A program made the position numbers and the translations under genes. A stretch of DNA of 64,000 nt from Alphaproteobacteria bacterium (GTDB taxonomy: Bacteria; Pseudomonadota; Alphaproteobacteria; Micropepsales; Micropepsaceae): positions 124,001-188,000 of the forward strand of contig JAJPHG010000011.1 in the NCBI GenBank assembly GCA_021325375.1, in the 5' to 3' direction. How positions within the stretch are numbered: position 1 is the first letter of the stretch; the number at the start of each line of letters is the position of its first letter. Shown here piece by piece: positions 30,585 to 38,584 of the stretch. The notes beneath the pieces were generated by a model. It was not told the origin of the DNA. It made no database searches and worked only from the letters and a program-made list of their open reading frames with translations.

Positions 30585-31300
30585 AGGACGGCCCGGATGA
30601 GGAGGATCAGGACGAGCACTCCCAAGGCGCCTATGAGCACCTTCGCCTCGGGCGGCGCTCTGTTCCAAAGTGCGAGCACATTCGCTTCTAACGGAACGGA
30701 GGCATTCCACAGGGGCGCAGCCACGCTTGAAGCCGTCGTCATTGGCGTGTGCTCCGGTACTTGAGGCGCGAGTACCATCGGCTCGACGGGTAGCGGTGCT
30801 GGCGAGGGAATGGCTGGAGCCGCCATCGCAAGCATCGGCGCCTGCGCAATCTGCACGACGGCGGGCTCCTTGCCGGTGCTGAAATCAATGAGCAACTCGC
30901 GGCCATCGAAGGTGACGGCGGCGTCGAGGAACACGCGGAGCCGCTCGCAGGCGGACATGAGCGCCTCTTCGGCCTCAAGGAGCTCGTTGAGGTCCTTGCA
31001 CTCGATGTGCTGGCCGCGCACGAGGCCGTTGACGGTGATGTTGAGGTTCAAGGCTACGAGCGCGAGCGAACCGAGCGCTCGCACGACGCCGCCTGCCGTG
31101 CCGGTCTTGAGCGCTTCTTGGTGTGCCTCAAGATATCGCTCGGACGCCTTGCTGTTGTATATGACCTCGTTTCCGAGCCGGTATCGGACGACGTTGGCCC
31201 GCTCCTCGGGCGTGAGCACTACACGGGCGTCTAGGCAGAAGATGACGCTCTTTGAGAGCACGCCGCCTTCCCGCTGCGAGCGGGCGAGTTTGAGCTGCAT
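30581..31300 (-). CDS. Tail-anchored hypothetical protein paired with the TraD-like ATPase
   Basis: A 239-aa protein. Residues 1-130 are a folded domain (MQLKLARSQREGGVLSKSVI at the start), then comes a Pro/Ala-rich linker, and it ends in one C-terminal membrane helix (VLIGALGVLVLILLIRAVL). The start has GGGGGA five nucleotides upstream. Its stop overlaps the GTG of the TraD-like gene. It may supply the membrane anchor that the ATPase lacks. I do not recognise the family. Confidence 0.7.
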   Translation of the reverse strand: MQLKLARSQREGGVLSKSVIFCLDARVVLTPEERANVVRYRLGNEVIYNSKASERYLEAHQEALKTGTAGGVVRALGSLALVALNLNITVNGLVRGQHIECKDLNELLEAEEALMSACERLRVFLDAAVTFDGRELLIDFSTGKEPAVVQIAQAPMLAMAAPAIPSPAPLPVEPMVLAPQVPEHTPMTTASSVAAPLWNASVPLEANVLALWNRAPPEAKVLIGALGVLVLILLIRAVL

Positions 31301-31425
31301 GGTGTCCCCCAGGCCGATATGCAATCTTATCGGGCTGCTATAACAAAAACAATTCATAGTCGAGTGCGAAAGAACAAACTAGAATAAAGACCAAGTATAG
31401 CGGCACGCCGGACTGCATGGGGTGA

Positions 31426-32079
31426 ATGAGCATGGCTCGACATTTCATATTTGCATTGCTGATAGGACTCGTGGCGTTTTTCGAGTTGACCTCAGCTCAA
31501 GCACAATTTGGCCCACCGTGCTGCGGTGACATCATGCTTCCGCCTTGCTGCCAAATACCTTCGGCTCAGCTCCTTCCGGGACTAGACCTGCAAGCGCGGG
31601 CCTTTCGAGGCGTACGATGGTACCGTGAAGGGGAACTTCACTATCAGCTACGCTACAATCAAGCGTTCATGTCCCTTCTTGTTCTACAAGACTGGCGAAC
31701 GCTCGCTGCGCTTGAAGGAATGTCCGATAGACAGCTTTGCCGCGAGCCGTGTTCGCAGGCCTCCACTGATTTTCGCCATTTGATCGAGGCCGCGATAAAT
31801 TGGAAAACTTCGAGAGAAGCTGGAAACTGGAACAGCAAATTATATCTTGTTGCGTTCATCGGCGTGCTTGTAAGCATTGTGTCTGCGATAGCGGCTGTTT
31901 TAGCGTTGGATTGGTTCAGGTTCTTTAATGTTCGAAAGAAACATGACAGTCTAACAACGTCCCACGCTGTTCCAGTTCCTGTCGCACCCGGGCGCATCGC
32001 AGAAGAAGCTGAAGTCGATTGGCGAATTCTGCTAAAGCAGCGCCTTCACGCGTTGAGCATAAATCAGCGTATGCGTTAG
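31426..32079 (+). CDS. Exported Cys-rich protein with one C-terminal membrane helix
   Basis: A 217-aa protein with a signal peptide (MSMARHFIFALLIGLVAFFE...AQAQ), a Cys/Pro-rich mature start (CCGDIMLPPCC), a periplasmic region and one membrane helix at about residues 140-163, then a cytoplasmic basic tail. GGGTGA precedes the ATG. Base composition is lower in GC than the chromosome. Family unknown. Divergent from the tail-anchored gene. Confidence 0.65.
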   Translation: MSMARHFIFALLIGLVAFFELTSAQAQFGPPCCGDIMLPPCCQIPSAQLLPGLDLQARAFRGVRWYREGELHYQLRYNQAFMSLLVLQDWRTLAALEGMSDRQLCREPCSQASTDFRHLIEAAINWKTSREAGNWNSKLYLVAFIGVLVSIVSAIAAVLALDWFRFFNVRKKHDSLTTSHAVPVPVAPGRIAEEAEVDWRILLKQRLHALSINQRMR

Positions 32080-32189
32080 ATCCTTTTGGCTCAAAATTGG
32101 CGCGCCTATCAACAGTGTGTTATAGTCGAAATCTCCTCGCAGCAATAGCGCAACGATAGTCGGTTGCGCTTAGCTTCGAGGAGGCCCTG

Positions 32190-32306
32190 ATGTTCTCGAA
32201 AAGCACTGTGCTAGCTATTTTGCTGTTGATTGCTGCAGCGACCCTGCTGACAAGCAGCATTTTCAACGTTATCGCTGCAAATCGCCTGGAGCACTGTATG
32301 CATTGA
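32190..32306 (+). CDS. 38-aa single-helix membrane peptide
   Basis: A short frame reading MFSKSTVLAILLLIAAATLL and ending NRLEHCMH: one basic residue, one membrane helix, a short polar tail. It has a strong ribosome-binding site (GAGGAG seven nucleotides upstream) and a hairpin terminator directly downstream (32319-32342), so the unit looks like a complete small gene. It resembles small hydrophobic toxins in shape only. No antisense RNA is evident. Confidence 0.5.
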   Translation: MFSKSTVLAILLLIAAATLLTSSIFNVIAANRLEHCMH

Positions 32307-32318
32307 CGAAATGAGAAC

Positions 32319-32342
32319 GAGCCCGCCGTGTCTGGCGGGCTC
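32319..32342 (+). terminator. Hairpin after the 38-aa peptide gene
   Basis: A 9-bp stem GAGCCCGCC/GGCGGGCTC with a 6-nt loop, 13 nt after the stop codon. The T-tract is weak (TTCATGT). Confidence 0.6.
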
Positions 32343-32377
32343 TTCATGTGATCTATCTTACTTAATCTGTACGCTGA

Positions 32378-32405
32378 TGAAACAATATGGCGGATTTTGT
32401 TTCAA
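32378..32405 (+). repeat. dif-like 28-bp recombination site, left copy
   Basis: An 11-6-11 layout: arm TGAAACAATAT, centre GGCGGA, arm TTTTGTTTCAA, with the two arms imperfect inverted copies of each other. The site is repeated in inverted orientation at 36319-36346 with one mismatch in 28. It lies 65 nt upstream of the preferred start of a short tyrosine recombinase gene and contains an in-frame ATG of that gene. Confidence 0.75.
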
Positions 32406-32470
32406 AGGTCGTTCGCAAGTCAACACGGATTATCTGGAAGTTCGAGCGGAGGGCCGTAAAGAAAGGCGGC

Positions 32471-33097
32471 ATGGACTATTCTCTGTTCGACAATCTGGGC
32501 CGCCGCAAGTATCTCCTCCCGATCGAAAGACGACGATTTCTTTCTGCCGCTCTTGAAACAGACGGCAAAACAGCCAGCTTTTGCGCGGTCCTAGCGATAA
32601 CTGGCGCACGAATATCAGAAGTCCTGGCGCTCACTCCTAACCGCATTGATGACCGAAGCAACAGCATCAGTTTTGAGACATTGAAACAGCGTCGTCGAGG
32701 CGTCTTTCGTTCAGCGCCAGTACCGAGGGAGCTCATTCTCTTTCTCGAATATGTTCATGAGCTCGGCGCGGCACAGTGCGATTCACAGAGGGCCGATGCA
32801 CCCATCTGGACATGGAGCCGAACGACGGCGTGGCGCCGAGTGAAGACTGTGATGCGCAAAGCGGCTGTGCCGGTCCATGCATCCCAGCCCAAAGCCCTTC
32901 GCCACGCGTTTGGTGTTGCGGCAGCAATGGAGGGAGTAATCATCACAATGGTACAAAAATGGCTAGGCCATTCCGATATTCGCACGACCGCCATCTACAC
33001 AACTGTAACAGGCAAAGAAGAGCGCATATTGGCGGGTAAAACATGGCGCGAACTATCGAGGGAACTAGCTCGAAATGAAAACGTGGAATTGCGTTAG
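32471..33097 (+). CDS. Short tyrosine recombinase of the nested module
   Basis: Catalytic domain only (208 aa), with Arg in AITGARISEVLAL, Lys in FETLKQRRRG, Arg-His in ALRHAFGVAAA, His in KWLGHSDIRTT and Tyr in AIYTTV. The first His of the HxxR box is replaced by Lys (PKALRH), as I recall for a group of plasmid-borne recombinases. There is no core-binding SAM-like domain. The start at 32471 (GAAAGG upstream) is preferred; an earlier in-frame ATG at 32387 lies within the dif-like site and lacks a ribosome-binding site. Convergent with the DUF262 gene. Confidence 0.85.
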   Translation: MDYSLFDNLGRRKYLLPIERRRFLSAALETDGKTASFCAVLAITGARISEVLALTPNRIDDRSNSISFETLKQRRRGVFRSAPVPRELILFLEYVHELGAAQCDSQRADAPIWTWSRTTAWRRVKTVMRKAAVPVHASQPKALRHAFGVAAAMEGVIITMVQKWLGHSDIRTTAIYTTVTGKEERILAGKTWRELSRELARNENVELR

Positions 33098-34227
33098 CGC
33101 ACTGACTGGCGCGGACCGGTAAACTCTCTGCCTAGGGGAATAAATTCGACAAGGCGTTCCTCTGTTGATCTGCCTGTAGCAAAACCCTTTTGCATCTGAT
33201 TCATGGACCAAAGCTCTTTAGCTGCAGTGAGCATGTCCTTGCGATAGGGATGCGAATTAGCAATTCTGTAGCCGAAGCCCAACGCAAATACCTCGAAGGC
33301 AGTATTCAGAAATGCGCCTTTGAATTCGCCATTTGCCGCATCCCATCGTCTAAACACGTATTCGCCGCCATGCGCGGCAATTTCATCGAACGTCGTTTTG
33401 AAAACTTTCTCCAAATCTCTGGCTCCCTTCGGATATCGAGTAGCCAAATTTACGGCCTGATCGTCCAACAATTGGGGGAGATCTCTCAGAGCGGAAAGCG
33501 TCAATTTATTCTGCGGCCAGTTGTGCAGAACGAGAAAGCGGGTGATTAGCTCCAAATCGTACCGTTCCTCTACAAGGCGGTCGCTCAAATCTGTCGCTGC
33601 CATAAAATTTTCATAGCTCGCCAAGCTCTCCATCCAAGCGAAAAAATCTGGCGAGACTGCTACCAGCAATGCTGATCGCAGTTCTTGAGCGTTCAAGACC
33701 GAGCCATAGCTATTCAACCTCTGGAACAGGTCGAACTTTGTTTGCGGCGACGACTCTCGCTTGATAATTTTGATATCAATCTTTGCTCGCTTTATGTCGA
33801 GCCGCTGAGCTTCTGAAAGACTATGTTCCTTTTCTGGGTGCGTCCAATATCGCCCTTCAAGAGCCGGCAAATACTTCGTACCTAACAACTGGAGTTTCGA
33901 AACCTTTTCGCCATCTGCATTCAGAAGCTCTCCTTGGAGCTGAAGAATTGTGGAAATCCGTTGGAGCCCATCAACCACTTCCCAAATGCCATTTTCGGCT
34001 TGCGCGACGAAAATTGAAGGAATTGGTATTCCGAGCAACAAGCTTTCGATGAGGCTGGATTTCTGCCTGTCGCTCCACCGGAAAAACCTTTGAAATTCCG
34101 GACGAATCTTAAGCTCTTTTTGCCGATACATATTGGTCAGCTCGCCAATGCTCATGGGGTAGCCATCTGAGGAAATGGCTTGCCGTGCATCAGCAATCTC
34201 TCGCTCTAATCGGCTTTGTCCCTTCAC
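33094..34227 (-). CDS. DUF262-domain protein (GmrS/ParB-like nuclease fold)
   Basis: A 377-aa protein with the DUF262 pattern: IRPEFQRFFRWSDRQKSSLIESLLLGIPIPSIFV, then the DGLQR box (WEVVDGLQRISTI; most members have DGQQR). The family includes the GmrS half of the type IV restriction enzyme GmrSD and many phage-defence proteins. There is no C-terminal GmrD/HNH domain. The GTG at 34227 overlaps the stop of the FRG gene by four bases and has GGAGGG seven nucleotides upstream; the in-frame ATG at 34242 is too close to its GAGGG. Confidence 0.85.
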   Translation of the reverse strand: MKGQSRLEREIADARQAISSDGYPMSIGELTNMYRQKELKIRPEFQRFFRWSDRQKSSLIESLLLGIPIPSIFVAQAENGIWEVVDGLQRISTILQLQGELLNADGEKVSKLQLLGTKYLPALEGRYWTHPEKEHSLSEAQRLDIKRAKIDIKIIKRESSPQTKFDLFQRLNSYGSVLNAQELRSALLVAVSPDFFAWMESLASYENFMAATDLSDRLVEERYDLELITRFLVLHNWPQNKLTLSALRDLPQLLDDQAVNLATRYPKGARDLEKVFKTTFDEIAAHGGEYVFRRWDAANGEFKGAFLNTAFEVFALGFGYRIANSHPYRKDMLTAAKELWSMNQMQKGFATGRSTEERLVEFIPLGREFTGPRQSVR

Positions 34228-35018
34228 GGTATTGCCCTCCATCCCTCAGCTCGGCTGAGCTCCAGCGCCAGGGAGGCGAGTTCTGGGAATACCATCGTCT
34301 CACCGAAGCCGAGCGAGGCTAGATCACGTGCCAATTGCTTTCGATCTCCACGAATCGCTATTTGCCAGAGCTTTGCGGTGTCCATCTCGTCTGCAAAATC
34401 TTCTAGTGCACGCGGATCCTCTCCCCAAATCATGAACGTCCCCCGTTGCGCGACAATGCGCTGGGAGTTGTGTGTCCCAAATATTGCTACAGGTGATTTG
34501 TTTCGCCTCTTGGAAGTCTCTGGACGATAGGGCTCGATATCGTCGTCAGACGTAGTTAGGACTTGCACAGAAGCGCCATATTCGGAAAGCACTGGAGTTG
34601 CCCGATTCCATTGCACGGGATCAATGCACCAAACGACAGGGTGATCGTCGTTGGCGCCTTCTATGTCTGAGCGCAATGCAAAGTGCGTCGCAACGAAAAG
34701 ATTTTCCGTCCAGTCAAGGAGACGTGTAGGCACACCGTGATGCTGCATAGCAAATAAGTGTTCCCAGTCGTTTTGCGGGTAGCCCGCCGGCCAGTACGGC
34801 AAGCTGCGCTGCCTGAAACGAGTGAGCAAGCGGCGTTCCCGGTCAAAAACCTCAGCGCTCGATTTTCCTTCGCGCATTATAGCGGGCAGGAGCCGATAGC
34901 TTTTGCGGTCGAGCCCTCGATACCAAAGGAAGGAACTCGTGGACTGTACATTTGCGATGCGCAAAACCTCGGTGAGGAGGCCCTGTAGGCCGTCTACCTC
35001 TATTCGCTCTAAGGCCAT
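34224..35018 (-). CDS. FRG-domain protein
   Basis: A 264-aa protein with an FRG domain: the start WYRGLDRKSYRLLPAIMRE and the hallmark MQHHGVPTRLLDWTENLFVA. FRG domains occur in abortive-infection and other defence proteins, but their biochemical activity is not established to my knowledge. The gene is translationally coupled to the DUF262 gene, so the pair is likely one functional system. GC content is visibly lower than the chromosome. Confidence 0.88.
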   Translation of the reverse strand: MALERIEVDGLQGLLTEVLRIANVQSTSSFLWYRGLDRKSYRLLPAIMREGKSSAEVFDRERRLLTRFRQRSLPYWPAGYPQNDWEHLFAMQHHGVPTRLLDWTENLFVATHFALRSDIEGANDDHPVVWCIDPVQWNRATPVLSEYGASVQVLTTSDDDIEPYRPETSKRRNKSPVAIFGTHNSQRIVAQRGTFMIWGEDPRALEDFADEMDTAKLWQIAIRGDRKQLARDLASLGFGETMVFPELASLALELSRAEGWRAIP

Positions 35019-35188
35019 GGATTCCCGATTCCGGGCTACGAATCCACCTTAGCAAATGTCTAAAAGGTCTAACAATGGAGTTGGTGCACCCAATACTGAA
35101 AGTCATCAAAATAAAGTTCATTGTGCAATCGCTTTATGGCTTCGGAGTTCGAGCTAGGCCGTAGTGTCGCAGGTCGACATGGCCAAAT

Positions 35189-35401
35189 CTACCAATGAAA
35201 GAAACGAATCTTAGTGAGTTCGCCCCCCTTCTTTTTTTCAAAAAACTCCGTCCCGGATTTGGTTTCGGTCAGCACAAACTCGTAGAACCTGAGCGCATCT
35301 CGTACCACTTCCGACGCCGAGCTCGCGTGCGCTTTTTCAACAAGCGCTTCAAGGCGAACCTGCGCCTTCTCCCCTAATGAGATATTTTTTACTTTTGCCA
35401 T
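35189..35401 (-). CDS. Ribbon-helix-helix protein (antitoxin-like)
   Basis: A 70-aa protein with an RHH core (ISLGEKAQVRLEALVEKAHASSASEVVRDALRFYEF). It could repress the module or be an orphan antitoxin; no toxin-sized partner with a known fold is adjacent. It lies 22 nt after a small membrane protein gene and upstream of the FRG-DUF262 pair on the same strand. Confidence 0.8.
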   Translation of the reverse strand: MAKVKNISLGEKAQVRLEALVEKAHASSASEVVRDALRFYEFVLTETKSGTEFFEKKKGGELTKIRFFHW

Positions 35402-35423
35402 GAGTCCATTTGTCGTACTCGCG

Positions 35424-35702
35424 CTAGAAGGAGTCGAGCTCTTCGTCGTCGTTGTGCCGACTCGGGAAGTAATGCCGGATCACGGGCGTCATCCATTTGT
35501 ACATGACTGTACCGAGCAGGAAGCCTGCAGGCAGTCCCCACTCTCCAAGCTCGGAGCGGTACAAAATTGCGACGGCCAGCGCTACGGCTGATGCCAGCAC
35601 AATTAGTATCCCGATAATCGCTCTCGCATACTCACGTACACTCCTTCCACGCGCCGTTGCGCGCACATCCGACCAATCGTGGTCGGAATCTTCCAGCCGC
35701 AT
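35424..35702 (-). CDS. Small two-helix membrane protein
   Basis: A 92-aa protein with an acidic N-terminus (MRLEDSDHDW), a first helix (AIIGILIVLASAVALAVAIL), a second helix (WGLPAGFLLGTVMYKWM) and an acidic C-terminus. AGGAG precedes the ATG by six nucleotides. It may be the first gene of the RHH-FRG-DUF262 transcript. Family unknown. Confidence 0.65.
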   Translation of the reverse strand: MRLEDSDHDWSDVRATARGRSVREYARAIIGILIVLASAVALAVAILYRSELGEWGLPAGFLLGTVMYKWMTPVIRHYFPSRHNDDEELDSF

Positions 35703-35768
35703 CTGTTGCTCCTAGCAGCAGATCGGTCGGGCCTAATCCCACTTCTGACTTCGAGCGATGTCCGATTG

Positions 35769-36108
35769 TTAAACCGGGACTAAGCCCTCTCGCTCGAAGC
35801 TCATTTCGTCTCGTTCCCCCTCACAGCCTTGACGGCGGTGATCGGAGATCCGAGGGGCAAGGCAGAGCTGCCCGTGCCATCGTGGTGGAGGCGGCTGCGG
35901 ACATTTCGATCCAAGGACTTCCTCCAGTGAAGTAGCCGCCTTCTCGGTGAATTCGACCGCGGTAGCGTTGCCGGGGTCGTCCGGTTCGTAGACGGTGCGG
36001 TGGTGGGGGGCCGTAGTTGTTCGCGGCAACTTCGGCCGCGCCCTTCCCATCCAGAGCGGCCATCGCCACGGCGATAGCCGCTGCGATGGGTATCTGTCGT
36101 TTGGACAT
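35769..36108 (-). pseudogene. Small exported protein, apparently frameshifted at a C6 run
   Basis: Translation from 36108 (AAGGAAAAGC upstream) gives a signal-like start (MSKRQIPIAAAIAVAMAA) and EVAANNYG, and then turns Arg/Gly-rich as an out-of-frame reading would. In the next frame the sequence continues as THR-free protein-like text (TVYEPDDPGNATAVEFTEKA) to 35769. Removing one C from the C6 run at about 36003-36008 joins both parts. It could be a degraded gene, a slippage-controlled gene or a sequencing error. The 35703-36364 interval holds nothing else except the right dif-like site. Confidence 0.4.
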
Positions 36109-36318
36109 TTGCTTTTCCTTTCTTGCTCTCCGGTTCTTTTTTTGACGCGGAAACCGGACGTTCGACTCCACCATTGGAGTCAGCAGGGGACCTTGCCACT
36201 TCTATGCGCAAGAGTCACGCGTTTTTGCGCAAATCATGTGCAAAGTGTCAACGAGGCCGCGATAGGTAGCTCGGGAGTTCCTATTTTAGATCAAGCAGTT
36301 AAGAGCTAGGGCACGGGG

Positions 36319-36346
36319 TTGAAACAAAATCCGCCAAATTGTTTCA
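36319..36346 (-). repeat. dif-like 28-bp recombination site, right copy (inverted)
   Basis: The reverse complement matches the left copy (32378-32405) at 27 of 28 positions, with the same central GGCGGA and 11-bp arms. The two sites point towards each other and enclose the recombinase, DUF262, FRG, RHH and membrane-protein genes (about 3.97 kb). The next gene outside starts 18 nt further on. Confidence 0.75.
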
Positions 36347-36364
36347 AACGAGGCGGGGGACCCC

Positions 36365-37078
36365 ATGCAGCGTTCCGGTTTCTGTCGCGGTGCTGTATCC
36401 GCCGCGCTCCTGTTTTGTGCTCTGGCCGGGTGCGGGAAATCAGACAGCGGCGCTAGCGCGGCCGCCGCATCTTCCGATCCGGCCGCCGCCAAGATCGTGG
36501 CGGACATTCAGACGCCATTCCTATTCGCGCTAGCGCAGGGCATTAGGGCGGAGCAGCTCGATAGCAACGGCGAGCTTCTCGGATATGCCGCGATGGTGCG
36601 CGCGCCCTATAACCCGGAGGAGGCGAAGACAGAATGCGCCCCCACGACCCTCCACTTTGCCTATATGAAGTTCCAAAACTGGGTTGCCGCGCGAGTGCTC
36701 CAGCAGGTCAAGGGGACGGCGCTCGTGAAGCAGGGCGAGCAATACGTCCCGGTGGCTGCCCTTATGCAACCGCGCCCACCTTCGTCGAGCCACGGCGGCG
36801 TTTGCCTGACGTGGTATTTCTTCGATTGGGGCCACTTCCGCGTCACCCACGTAAAGCTCGCCAATGAGTTCAAAGGACCGGACCTGCAAACCCAAGCCAC
36901 GACCAAAATTCGCAGCTATGAGGTATCGGCGACCTTCGTGCCGAGCGCTACGCTGTCTTCGGTGGCGCCGTCCGCAAAGTTTGGGACGTTCACTTGGACG
37001 GTGGCGCTAGAGCAAAACCCTGTGACGATGGAATGGACCTTCTACCAGTTCGGCGACCCGCCAAGGTGGTCCCTCTAG
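36365..37078 (+). CDS. Lipoprotein, function unknown
   Basis: A 237-aa lipoprotein. The signal peptide ends in the lipobox LAGC (Cys23), followed by a Ser/Ala-rich linker (GKSDSGASAAAASS) and a folded domain with scattered aromatics. GGGGGA precedes the ATG. It lies immediately outside the right dif-like site. No family recognised. Confidence 0.7.
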   Translation: MQRSGFCRGAVSAALLFCALAGCGKSDSGASAAAASSDPAAAKIVADIQTPFLFALAQGIRAEQLDSNGELLGYAAMVRAPYNPEEAKTECAPTTLHFAYMKFQNWVAARVLQQVKGTALVKQGEQYVPVAALMQPRPPSSSHGGVCLTWYFFDWGHFRVTHVKLANEFKGPDLQTQATTKIRSYEVSATFVPSATLSSVAPSAKFGTFTWTVALEQNPVTMEWTFYQFGDPPRWSL

Positions 37079-37111
37079 CCAACCGACTCCAACGATAGAT
37101 TTCTAAAACTG

Positions 37112-37981
37112 CTACGGCGATGCTCGGGTAAGCGAATAGATGCTGACGGGCCTTTTAGTTACCGAGGTAGCGAGCCACTGTGCCGCGCGGTCGCGGGCGG
37201 CTGCCGCGTCGGCCGGCGAAAGCGCTGGCTCAAGCTGTGACTTAAGCTGCATAGCCGTTTGGTCGCCTTCGCTCGAAGCGATCACCGCCCACATATAAGC
37301 CGCTTGGCGATCTGCCGCGACGCCCTTTCCGTCCCGATATAGCAATGCAATCCAATATTGAGAGTTCTTGTATCCCTGCTTGGCGGCGAGAAGGTACCAC
37401 TTCATCGCTTCGTCGTAGCCCTGCGGAACGTTTTCGCCGCGTCGGTAGAAGCGAGCCATATAGTTTTGCGCATCAGCTATGCCCGCTGACGCCGCTTGAC
37501 GCAGAAGCGCTACGGCTCGCTGCGTGTCACGAGCCATGCCCTCTCCCCGAAGCGCCATAACACCGACGAAATACTGGGCCGTAGGATCGCCATTGTCCGC
37601 GAGCGGCGTCAGGATGCGGAGCGCGGTAGCGTAATCATGTCGATCATACGCCTGCGCTCCGAGTATGTCGTCCGGCGTCGCTCGAAGCGGGCCGCTCGGC
37701 CTTTCGGCACTTGAATTATCGCCGCCTGGAGAAGCGCGTACGGACGTATCGGACGGAGCGCTTCCGGGGCTGACGGTTCCGCCACTATGGGCCGAAGTCT
37801 GTGCCGCAAGGCGCTCGTCTACTATTCGGGTAACGATGTCTTTGGTCATCAAGTACGTGGCGACGAGCGCTACCAACCCGGCGAGCGTGAGCAGATAGAC
37901 GTTTTCACGATACCGCTTGTTGAACAGAAGCCCCGACGACGCCACGAACAACGCGGCGGCGAGCACGTCCCATAACCACAT
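37112..37981 (-). CDS. Sel1-repeat protein with N-terminal membrane helices
   Basis: A 289-aa protein. Two N-terminal helices (residues 3-20 and 28-45) anchor it. A Ser/Gly-rich linker follows, then about three Sel1/TPR-like repeats (GDPTAQYFVGVMALRGEGM, ADAQNYMARFYRRGENV, KNSQYWIALLYRDGKGV). Sel1 repeats mediate protein-protein contacts. On mobile elements such proteins are poorly characterised. Confidence 0.8.
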   Translation of the reverse strand: MWLWDVLAAALFVASSGLLFNKRYRENVYLLTLAGLVALVATYLMTKDIVTRIVDERLAAQTSAHSGGTVSPGSAPSDTSVRASPGGDNSSAERPSGPLRATPDDILGAQAYDRHDYATALRILTPLADNGDPTAQYFVGVMALRGEGMARDTQRAVALLRQAASAGIADAQNYMARFYRRGENVPQGYDEAMKWYLLAAKQGYKNSQYWIALLYRDGKGVAADRQAAYMWAVIASSEGDQTAMQLKSQLEPALSPADAAAARDRAAQWLATSVTKRPVSIYSLTRASP

Positions 37982-38074
37982 TTGCAGGCCCCCGCCCGAA
38001 ATTCCCGGTTAGGAAGTTCTACCGTAACGGTGTGGTTGATTAAAGCTCTCGTTTTTCGCGCAGGCAGGTGTTGT

Positions 38075-38584
38075 TCAGTCGTAACCCATGACCGCGAAAT
38101 AGGTTAGGGTGAGCGCGGCGGCGTCGAAGAGGGACTGGCGCGGGTCTTCCGGCATCCACGGTTTGCGGTATGGCGGGAGCCGGTGACTGAGTGCGTCAAC
38201 GCGCGTGGCTATGGCCTGCGCGATTTCAAAGCGCGTCTTGGCTCCGACGCCCGCGAACACGGTGCGGATCACGGCGCGGCTGTAGACCGGCGTCTCCATG
38301 CCCTTACAGGCCGCGAGGTGCCGCATGTTGCGGCAGAGGTCTTGGATACGCGTCGCCCGCTCCGCACCGAGTTCGTCGAAGGTCTCGAGCACGAGCACCG
38401 TCGGTTCGTATCGTTTAAGGAGGCGCTCAAACCGAGCGAGGAGGCGTGCGTTGCGTCCCGACTTCGCGCTCGCGTTGCCCCAGTCTACGGGCGAAAGTGG
38501 GCTTTCAAAGAGCGTCCAGCCAAAACCTCGCGCCGTCGGATGTACTCCGAGGATCAGGCCCTTGTACGGGGCGGGCGCGCTCAT
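38075..38584 (-). CDS. RuvC/RNase H-fold protein with the first catalytic Asp replaced by His
   Basis: A 169-aa protein with the RuvC layout: strand 1 LILGVHPTARGFGWTLFE (RuvC has GIDPG), strand 4 VLVLETFDELG (Glu67) and the C-terminal helix LFDAAALTLTYF (Asp154). The Asp that coordinates metal in RuvC is His15 here, so it may be inactive, bind without cutting or use an altered metal site. It is coupled by an ATGA overlap to an upstream XRE-type gene. Confidence 0.7.
   Translation of the reverse strand: MSAPAPYKGLILGVHPTARGFGWTLFESPLSPVDWGNASAKSGRNARLLARFERLLKRYEPTVLVLETFDELGAERATRIQDLCRNMRHLAACKGMETPVYSRAVIRTVFAGVGAKTRFEIAQAIATRVDALSHRLPPYRKPWMPEDPRQSLFDAAALTLTYFAVMGYD

Noticed and set aside
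32378..36346. The 28-bp inverted sites as terminal repeats of a DDE transposon
   Set aside because: No transposase is inside, no target duplication is seen, and the internal 11-6-11 symmetry fits tyrosine recombinase sites better.
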